Positions 1 through 4,976 of a stretch of DNA of 6,873 nt are shown in pieces. Origin of the DNA: a bacterium (GTDB taxonomy: Bacteria; Planctomycetota; JACOTG01; JAUIME01); assembly GCA_030433195.1 (NCBI GenBank), contig JAUIME010000281.1, positions 1 through 6,873 of the forward strand, read 5' to 3'. Position 1 is the first letter of the stretch. The number at the start of each line of letters is the position of its first letter. The position numbers were made by a program, and so were the translations under genes. Below the pieces are notes generated by a model, which was not told the origin of the DNA, did not search any database, and was given only the letters and a program-made list of their open reading frames with translations.

Positions 1-140
1 GCGAGGCGCGTGCGCGGTGCGGGATGCACGAGAACGGTCACGCCGTTGTCGAGCACCTGTCGCTCCACGTCGAGATCGCGGAGCCTCGGAAGTCGGTCGT
101 CGAAGGGAGAAGTGGCGGTAGCGCCGAGAGCATGCGTCAT
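1..140 (-). CDS. N-terminus of an M16-family (insulinase-like) zinc peptidase, cut by the left edge
   Basis: Reading the reverse strand from the ATG at 140-138 gives 46 uninterrupted codons to the window edge. Residues 25-40 read VERQVLDNGVTVLVHP. This 'xxLxNGLTVLVxP' signature opens the first beta-strand of the M16 peptidase domain, as in pitrilysin, insulinase and the processing-peptidase family. These enzymes are zinc metallopeptidases that degrade peptides, often in the periplasm. The diagnostic HxxEH zinc motif would fall some 20-40 residues further on, outside the window, so catalytic competence cannot be judged. The start is uncertain. No Shine-Dalgarno sequence precedes the ATG, and the frame stays open upstream through at least base 242 without another ATG. 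A longer N-terminus from a GTG or TTG is therefore possible. The gene is divergent from eboE and shares a roughly 100-base intergenic region with it. The assignment rests on one short motif. Confidence 0.6.
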   Translation of the reverse strand, partial: MTHALGATATSPFDDRLPRLRDLDVERQVLDNGVTVLVHPAPRTRL

Positions 141-242
141 GGCGGGGATGGTGTACAAGAAATGGTACAACGCCGCATCCGCGCGAGCGCCACGAGAAAC
201 CGGCGCTCCGAACCCGTACGATCTTTCGCGCACCTCCCCCGA
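141..242. promoter_or_regulatory. Divergent intergenic region between the M16 peptidase gene and eboE
   Basis: This 102-base gap separates two divergent starts and must hold promoters for both unless they are leaderless. On the + strand, 163-171 reads TGGTACAAC, an extended -10-like element (TGn followed by TACAAC, four of six matches to TATAAT). It would place transcription initiation about 65 bases before eboE, but no good -35 lies 17 bases upstream. The same segment carries the inverted repeat TGTAC-N8-GTACA (152-169). No Shine-Dalgarno sequence is visible before either start. The promoter call is inference from short matches. Confidence 0.3.
152..169. repeat. Spaced inverted repeat TGTAC-N8-GTACA, possible operator
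   Basis: TGTAC at 152-156 and GTACA at 165-169 are perfect inverted five-base arms around an eight-base spacer. The AT-rich element stands out in a GC-rich region and overlaps the extended -10-like sequence for eboE. Such placement suits a dimeric repressor, but five-base arms can occur by chance. Confidence 0.25.
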
Positions 243-1478
243 ATGCCGATGCCCGCGAACCGAGCCGAAGTCGAAGAACGCCTCGGATACAGCCTCAACC
301 TGTTTCCGAGCGAGACCGTCGACGAGGTACTGCAGGGGGCCGAGGGAACGATGCGCGAGGTGGCGCGGCGCCTGGGCCACGGCCCGCAAGCGCGCCTGCC
401 CGTCGAGGCGCGGCTCGGGATGCCCGCGATCGAAGCGCTCGCCGACACCGCGCAGTGCGCGGCCTTGCGCGATCGACTCGGGGCCTCGGGGCTCGACGTC
501 TTCACGATGAACGGCTTTCCGATCTCGGGCTTCCACGAAGCGCGCGTCAAAGAAGACGTCTTCCGTCCCTCGTGGCTCGAGCCCGAGCGCCTCGACGCGA
601 CGATCCGCCTTGCCGAGATCACCGCCGCGCTCGTCGGTGACGCGACGCACGCATCGGTCTCGACGCTCACGGGATCGTTCAAAGAGTGGGGAGACGACGA
701 CGCCACGCGCGACGCGATCGCCGTTCGGCTTGCCCGCGCGGCGCTCGCCTTCGCGCGGACGAGCGAAGCGACCGGGAAGCGCCTGGTCTTGTGCGTCGAG
801 CCCGAGCCACTCAACACGTTCGAGAATCGAGCCGAGACGATCGAATTGTTCGAGCGCCTCGATCGTGCGGGTGCCGAAGATCTCGTACGCAGCGAGGGGA
901 TGGGCATCGAAGCCGCGCGTGCGACGATCCGCGAGCATCTCGGGGTCAACTTCGACACGTGTCATTTCTCGATCCAGTTCGAGGATCCGGTGGAAACTCT
1001 CGACGCGTTCGCACGGCGGGGGATTTCGGTCTCGAAGATCCATCTCTCGAACGCCTTGATCCTCGACGATCCGGGGTCGAATGCGGCAGGCCTCGCGTTT
1101 CTGCGCACGCTCGACGAACCGCGTTATCTGCATCAAGTGGTCGCCGTGGACCACGACGGTGTGATCCGCTGGCGGGACCGCGACGTCGGAGATTTTCTGC
1201 GCCGTCCGGCCGCAGAGCTCGACGCGATGCGCGAGGCGCGCGTGCATTTTCATCTGCCGCTGTTCCTCGAAGCGGGGGACGGATTCCGGACGACGCACGA
1301 AGACACCGCGCGAGCCTACGGCTTTGCGTGCGATCGCGGGACGACGCACGACTTCGCGATCGAGACCTACACGTTCGGGATCTTGATCGAGCGCGAGCGG
1401 ATCGAAACCACGGACCTCGTGGAGGGCATCTGCCGCGAGTTCGATTGGGTAAAGAACCTTCGGGAGAGTTCGTCATGA
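243..1478 (+). CDS. eboE: EboE-like metabolite traffic protein (xylose-isomerase-like TIM barrel)
   Basis: The 411-residue protein resembles EboE of the ebo (eustigmatophyte/bacterial operon) clusters. These take part in moving or processing small metabolites, for example scytonemin precursor export in cyanobacteria. The fold is a TIM barrel related to xylose isomerase and AP endonuclease 2. Visible landmarks are GYSLNLFPSE near residue 15, NGFP at 90-93 followed by GFHEARVKEDVFRPSW, E186-P-E188 on a barrel strand, NFDTCH with D238 and H241, KIHLSN with H267, HFHLPLF near 330, and IETYTFG with E374. The Glu/Asp/His set matches a divalent-metal site in this superfamily. The frame is open upstream to base 24, but the Arg/Ser-rich upstream translation does not look like protein. 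I therefore take ATG 243; ATG 249 is equally possible and neither has a Shine-Dalgarno sequence. The stop overlaps the rimP start. No eboA, B, C, D or F is visible nearby, so the exact substrate is unknown. Confidence 0.82.
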   Translation: MPMPANRAEVEERLGYSLNLFPSETVDEVLQGAEGTMREVARRLGHGPQARLPVEARLGMPAIEALADTAQCAALRDRLGASGLDVFTMNGFPISGFHEARVKEDVFRPSWLEPERLDATIRLAEITAALVGDATHASVSTLTGSFKEWGDDDATRDAIAVRLARAALAFARTSEATGKRLVLCVEPEPLNTFENRAETIELFERLDRAGAEDLVRSEGMGIEAARATIREHLGVNFDTCHFSIQFEDPVETLDAFARRGISVSKIHLSNALILDDPGSNAAGLAFLRTLDEPRYLHQVVAVDHDGVIRWRDRDVGDFLRRPAAELDAMREARVHFHLPLFLEAGDGFRTTHEDTARAYGFACDRGTTHDFAIETYTFGILIERERIETTDLVEGICREFDWVKNLRESSS

Positions 1479-1924
1479 CGAATCCGTTGGAGAGTCTCGA
1501 GAGCGAGATCGACGCCGGCTTGAAGCAAGACGGCTTCGAGGTCGTCGAGTTACACTTCGGCCCGGGGAAGTTTCTGCGCGCGAGCGTCGATCTCCCCGAC
1601 GGTCTCGACATCGATTCGTGCGTCCGCGCGCACAAGCTCGTGCGTCACATCATCTACGAGAGCGGACTCGACCCCGGCGATTTCCGGATCGAGGTCGAGA
1701 GCCCGGGAGCCGATCGGCCGCTTCGCACGGCCGCGGACTACCAGCGCTTTCGCGGGGAGCGCGTGCGCGTGACGCTGAAGGAGCCCCGCGTCGAGGACGG
1801 TCGCCGGAACTGGTCGGGCGTGCTCGAGGGAGGCGACGACGCGTCCGTGCGCGTCGACGTCGACGATCTCGGCTCGATGACCTTCGAGCGCTCGACGATC
1901 GAGTCGGTCCGACTCCTCCCGTAG
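1475..1924 (+). CDS. rimP: Ribosome maturation factor RimP
   Basis: The 149-residue protein has the usual RimP length and organisation. RimP is a cytoplasmic factor that binds free 30S subunits and is needed for late 16S rRNA processing and assembly. The N-terminal alpha/beta domain covers about residues 1-83. It contains the family hallmark E75-S-P-G-x-D-R-P-L83, preceded by a helix with SCVRAHKLVR (48-57). The C-terminal SH3-like domain follows, with RGERVRVTLKEP, a GVLEG turn and VRVDVDDL strands. The start codon overlaps the eboE stop as ATGA (1475-1478), and GGGAG at 1462-1466 is a good Shine-Dalgarno site eight bases upstream, so translation is probably coupled to eboE. rimP normally leads a rimP-nusA-infB operon. 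Here the next gene is not nusA, and a 194-base gap with its own promoter-like elements follows. The family call is firm. Confidence 0.92.
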   Translation: MTNPLESLESEIDAGLKQDGFEVVELHFGPGKFLRASVDLPDGLDIDSCVRAHKLVRHIIYESGLDPGDFRIEVESPGADRPLRTAADYQRFRGERVRVTLKEPRVEDGRRNWSGVLEGGDDASVRVDVDDLGSMTFERSTIESVRLLP

Positions 1925-2016
1925 CGCGACCACGCCGCGCCCGACCTCGCCGATCCGGGCACCCCGGCGTTGCAAAACGCCTCGGGAACTCTCGGAACTC
2001 GAAATGCCGCCACGGC

Positions 2017-2045
2017 TTGTGTCGATGCGAACGCCGTTCTACAGT
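2017..2045 (+). promoter_or_regulatory. Putative sigma70-type promoter for the NYN-LOTUS gene
   Basis: TTGTGT at 2017-2022 (three of six to TTGACA) and TACAGT at 2040-2045 (four of six to TATAAT) are separated by exactly 17 bases. The predicted transcript start near 2052 would leave a leader of about 65 bases before ATG 2119. The rest of the gap (1925-2016) shows only GGAACTC repeated at 1985 and 1994 and a five-base-pair GC hairpin. The call is by match and spacing only. Confidence 0.35.
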
Positions 2046-2052
2046 GTGGGGC

Positions 2053-2064
2053 AAAGGAGTGATC
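2053..2064 (+). promoter_or_regulatory. Strong Shine-Dalgarno-like sequence far upstream of the NYN-LOTUS ATG
   Basis: AAAGGAGTGATC is almost the full anti-Shine-Dalgarno complement AAGGAGGTGATC, lacking one G. It lies about 55 bases before ATG 2119, too far to serve that codon directly. An in-frame GTG at 2074 follows it, nine bases after the match ends or fourteen after AAAGGAG. A second in-frame GTG at 2059 overlaps the site. The element therefore argues for an upstream start that would add 15 residues, or for a leader function. Confidence 0.35.
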
Positions 2065-2118
2065 CCGGCGGGCGTGCACGGCGTTCGCGGAACTCCGGAG
2101 TCCTCGTTCGAGGCCCCT

Positions 2119-2892
2119 ATGGCGGTCAACGATTCATCCGAGCGGAACCAGGAGCGTACGCAAGCGCTCTTTCTCGACTTCGAGAACCTCGCCCTTGGTA
2201 TCAAGGATGCGCGCTACAAGAAGTTCGACATCGAACTCGCGCTCGCGCGTCTGCTCGAGAAGGGCAAGATCATCGTGAAGCGCGCCTACGCGGATTGGGA
2301 GCGCTACAGCGACTACAAGCGACCGCTGCACGAAGCGGCCGTCGAGCTCATGAGCATCCCGAAGAAGCACTACTCGGGGAAGAACAGCGCCGACATCCGC
2401 CTCGTCGTCGACGCGATGGACCTCGCGTACTCGAAGGACCACATCGACACCTTCGTGATCGCGTCGGGAGATTCCGATTTCACGCCGCTCGTCTCGAAGC
2501 TCAAAGAGAACAACAAGCTCGTGATCGGACTCGGCGTCAAGAACTCCACGGCCGACATCCTCACGCGCAACTGCGACGAGTTCATCTACTACGACGACCT
2601 CGTCCGCGGCGAGAAGAAGCGCAAGCGCATCGACGACATCCCCGCCGAGAAGATGGAGGCGTTCGATCTTCTGTTCGACGCGATCCGCGCCTTGCAGCGT
2701 GAAGACAAGGACGTCTTGTGGGGCTCGATGATCAAGCAGACGATGAAGCGCAAGCGCCCGTCGTTCAACGAGGAGTATCACGGCTACAGCACGTTCTCGA
2801 AACTCCTCGAAGACGCGCAGCGACGCAAGCTCGTGAAGCTCAAGAAGGATCAAAAGAGCGGAACGCTCATCGTCACCGAAGCCACGGTGTGA
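2119..2892 (+). CDS. NYN-domain (PIN-like) ribonuclease family protein with C-terminal LOTUS/OST-HTH domain
   Basis: The 257-residue protein has two recognisable parts. Residues 14-165 are an NYN domain (PIN-like nuclease fold, LabA/DUF88 group). They show ALFLDFEN with D20 and N23, NSADIRLVVDAMD with D92, D98 and D101, and IASGDSDFTPLVSKLKE with D118 and D120. These acidic residues form the metal-dependent RNA-cleaving site in the family. After a basic linker (GEKKRKR, 164-170), residues about 178-257 fit a LOTUS/OST-HTH winged-helix domain, with FDLLFDAIRAL, WGSMIKQTMKRKRPSFNE, GYSTFSKLLEDA and a final GTLIV strand. LOTUS domains bind RNA, notably G-rich or structured RNA. The likely role is cytoplasmic RNA turnover or processing; the target is unknown. 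ATG 2119 lacks a Shine-Dalgarno sequence. GTG 2074 is the main alternative (272 residues) and is supported by the near-perfect site at 2053. The domain call is firm and the activity is inferred. Confidence 0.9.
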   Translation: MAVNDSSERNQERTQALFLDFENLALGIKDARYKKFDIELALARLLEKGKIIVKRAYADWERYSDYKRPLHEAAVELMSIPKKHYSGKNSADIRLVVDAMDLAYSKDHIDTFVIASGDSDFTPLVSKLKENNKLVIGLGVKNSTADILTRNCDEFIYYDDLVRGEKKRKRIDDIPAEKMEAFDLLFDAIRALQREDKDVLWGSMIKQTMKRKRPSFNEEYHGYSTFSKLLEDAQRRKLVKLKKDQKSGTLIVTEATV

Positions 2893-2942
2893 AGGATCGC
2901 GGGGTGCCGGCGCTGTCGTGGCGCAAGGCGCGCCGCGTTGGC

Positions 2943-2947
2943 GGGAG
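2943..2947 (+). promoter_or_regulatory. Shine-Dalgarno site that decides the start of the deacetylase-like gene
   Basis: GGGAG lies six bases before ATG 2954. It favours that codon over the in-frame GTG at 2918, which would add 12 residues without a ribosome-binding site and push the charged-then-hydrophobic N-terminus inward. Confidence 0.6.
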
Positions 2948-2953
2948 ATCGCG

Positions 2954-4897
2954 ATGACACGCGCGCGCAAGTGGGGGATCGTGCTGGTCGTCGTCGGGAT
3001 CGCGACGCTCGGCGGCTTGCGACTCCTCGACGTCTATGCTCCCGATCTCTCGCGGTGGCAGCCGCCCGAGGCCGGTGTGCTTGCACGCGACGCCGACGAA
3101 CGACCCGATGCGTTCGTGGACGTTCGTTCTCCAGGGCGGATTCCGTGGGCATGGGTCACGTCCCGACAGCCGGCGACGGACGATCGCGCCGAGCTCCCGT
3201 TCGCCGAGAACGACTGGGGCGCCGCGTGGCTCAACACGCTCGAACAGACGTTCGGGAACGCGGTCGCCGTCGCTGCGGAAGACCTGACGTCACCCGACGC
3301 ACGCCTCGGTGATTTCGAGGTGCTCGTCCTGTCGCCCGACGTCGAGGACACGGTCGATGCGACGTCGCTCGTCGCGCGCCTCGAATCGTGGACGCGCGCC
3401 GGAGGCATTCTCGTGCTCGATCGGCCGAGCCTCGCGATGCAGCGGCTTTCGGGGGTGCAGCGTTCGACTGAATCCGTCGGGGCGACGCGGTTCACGCGTT
3501 GGCGCGGCATCCGGGGCGCCGATGCCTGGTGGCACACGTGTCCCGCCCCGACGACGCGCTCGAAAGCCGTCACGATGGACGAAGACGTTCTCGTCGTCGC
3601 CGAGCTCGACCTCACGCCGGCCATCCTCGAACGTCCGCTCGGTGCGGGACTCGTCCAGACGATCGCGTTCGACTACCCGCAGTGGCTGGTCGCGATGCAG
3701 CAGGGTACGCCGGCCGACGACGCGTACCGCGTCACGAAGCGGTACGGCCGCTACGATTGGTTGTTCGAGCCCGAGGACGTCGTCTGCGACGAGCGGATGC
3801 TCGACAACCCGATCCCGTACGCCGACGCTCTCGAAGATGCGCTCGTCGACGGGTGGTGCGCCGCGGAGCCGCGCGCGCGTTGGTGGCGTTTCCCGGAAAC
3901 CTGGCGCGGCGCGTTCCTCATGACGCACGACGAAGACCTCCAAGGCGGTGCGGCGTCGGCGTTCTTGACCGCGCACGAGCGTGAGATCGACGCGACGTCG
4001 ACGCACTTCCTGATCCTCAACCGTCGCCTGTGGGAGACGTGGTACGAGGGCGAGGACTGGTTCGCGTGGTTCGAAGAGCGGGACGCCGACTTGCAGCTCC
4101 ATTGGAACGTGCTACCGATGCCGATCGGTTTCTGGAAGATCGAGCCGTTCCGCGTGCGGTATTCGATGGATCAGCAGCACGGTTTGCTCAGCGAGCACGT
4201 CGGTCGCCCGATCGCGAATCGCACGCACTATCTCATCATCGGCGATCACTACACGCGCGCGTTTCGCGTGCTGCACGAGTACGGCCTGCGATGGGACACG
4301 ACGTACGGCCCGAATCGCGGCGGGCGCGGGTACCTGTTCGGGACGGGGCTTCCGTTTCGGCCGCTCGACACCGACGGCACGCCGTTCCCGCTGTGGGAGA
4401 TCCCGTTCGTCACGCAAGAGGATTGGGGCGACGCGTCGCCGGCGTTCCTCGCGCGCCTTCTCGACGAGTCGGCGGCGCTTTATCACCAGACGATCATCCC
4501 GATCTTCCATCCGCACCTCATCACGCAGGAGCCCGAGGGCGAGGCGTTCTGGAAAGGTTCCTACGAGGCCGCCCGCGCTGCGAATCACGGCATCACGAAC
4601 TTCCGCGAGCAGGACGCGTTTTGGCGGGCGCGGCGTGCGAGCGCGTGCCGGTCGTCCTATTCGGATCGCACGCTCGAGGTTCGCTTCGACGCGGCGAGCG
4701 ACGGGCTGTCGTTGCAGATTCCCGAGGCGGTGCGGGAAGCCCACGACGGCGCGTTCCGCGAGTTGCGGCTCGTCGCGGTCGAGGTTTCGGGATCGGTCCG
4801 CGGAGGCGAGCGCATCGACACCGTCGGCGGTGTCTCGCGTCTCGTTCCCGTGCCGCGAGGCGAGGGCGTTCTCGTGGCGCGGTACGCGCTGCCCTGA
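2954..4897 (+). CDS. Membrane-anchored protein with an amidotransferase-like domain and a polysaccharide-deacetylase-like (NodB/CE4 fold) domain
   Basis: The 647-residue protein starts with a basic N-terminus (TRARK) and a hydrophobic segment (about 7-22). The segment has no clear signal-peptidase site, so a single-pass anchor with a periplasmic or outer-face body is likely. Residues about 115-240 contain FEVLVLSPD, then a W146-T-R-A-G-G-I-L-V-L-D stretch. This is typical of the alpha/beta glutamine-amidotransferase-like domains found in surface proteins, which lack catalytic function. The second half resembles NodB-fold deacetylases. MTHDED (323-328) takes the place of the FDDG-type metal motif, NRTHYLIIGDH (422-432) supplies H425 and H432, WEIPFV forms a late strand, and HPH (519-521) is the candidate C-terminal histidine motif. 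A beta-rich tail of about 100 residues follows. It probably trims or binds an envelope polysaccharide, but the substrate is unknown and the histidine spacing is not canonical. The gene follows the NYN gene by 61 bases. The fold call is moderate and the function is inferred. Confidence 0.65.
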   Translation: MTRARKWGIVLVVVGIATLGGLRLLDVYAPDLSRWQPPEAGVLARDADERPDAFVDVRSPGRIPWAWVTSRQPATDDRAELPFAENDWGAAWLNTLEQTFGNAVAVAAEDLTSPDARLGDFEVLVLSPDVEDTVDATSLVARLESWTRAGGILVLDRPSLAMQRLSGVQRSTESVGATRFTRWRGIRGADAWWHTCPAPTTRSKAVTMDEDVLVVAELDLTPAILERPLGAGLVQTIAFDYPQWLVAMQQGTPADDAYRVTKRYGRYDWLFEPEDVVCDERMLDNPIPYADALEDALVDGWCAAEPRARWWRFPETWRGAFLMTHDEDLQGGAASAFLTAHEREIDATSTHFLILNRRLWETWYEGEDWFAWFEERDADLQLHWNVLPMPIGFWKIEPFRVRYSMDQQHGLLSEHVGRPIANRTHYLIIGDHYTRAFRVLHEYGLRWDTTYGPNRGGRGYLFGTGLPFRPLDTDGTPFPLWEIPFVTQEDWGDASPAFLARLLDESAALYHQTIIPIFHPHLITQEPEGEAFWKGSYEAARAANHGITNFREQDAFWRARRASACRSSYSDRTLEVRFDAASDGLSLQIPEAVREAHDGAFRELRLVAVEVSGSVRGGERIDTVGGVSRLVPVPRGEGVLVARYALP

Positions 4898-4912
4898 CGT
4901 GATCGCGTCGCG

Positions 4913-4941
4913 TTGCGCGGCCTCGCGGGCGATGCTTCAAT
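4913..4941 (+). promoter_or_regulatory. Putative sigma70-type promoter for metG
   Basis: TTGCGC at 4913-4918 and TTCAAT at 4936-4941 are separated by 17 bases. They match the consensus at three and four of six positions. The predicted start near 4948 would leave a leader of about 30 bases, containing the metG Shine-Dalgarno sequence. Its position in the 79-base gap supports independent transcription of metG. No leader long enough for a T-box or riboswitch is present. Confidence 0.35.
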
Positions 4942-4976
4942 AGCCGGTTCGCCGATTCCCGCGGAGACTTCCCTTC

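Noticed and set aside
24..242. Upstream extension of the eboE frame
   Set aside because: The translation is Arg/Ser-rich, overlaps the divergent M16 gene, and similarity to EboE begins only after base 243.
686..1474. Upstream extension of the rimP reading frame over eboE
   Set aside because: The frame is open but the translation is Arg-rich and unlike RimP. The ATG at 1475 has a good Shine-Dalgarno sequence and gives the family length.
1955..1967. Possible terminator hairpin after rimP (CCGGG-CAC-CCCGG)
   Set aside because: The stem has only five base pairs, the loop three bases, and no T-run follows. Such hairpins are common by chance in this GC-rich sequence.
1985..2095. GGAACTC repeated three times (1985, 1994, 2089) in the rimP-NYN gap
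   Set aside because: The copies are short, irregularly spaced and two lie almost back to back, so there is no convincing array or binding-site pattern.
4030..4902. A 290-codon + strand frame inside the deacetylase-like gene
   Set aside because: It is Arg-rich and low in information, and the overlapping frame carries the coherent NodB-like motifs.
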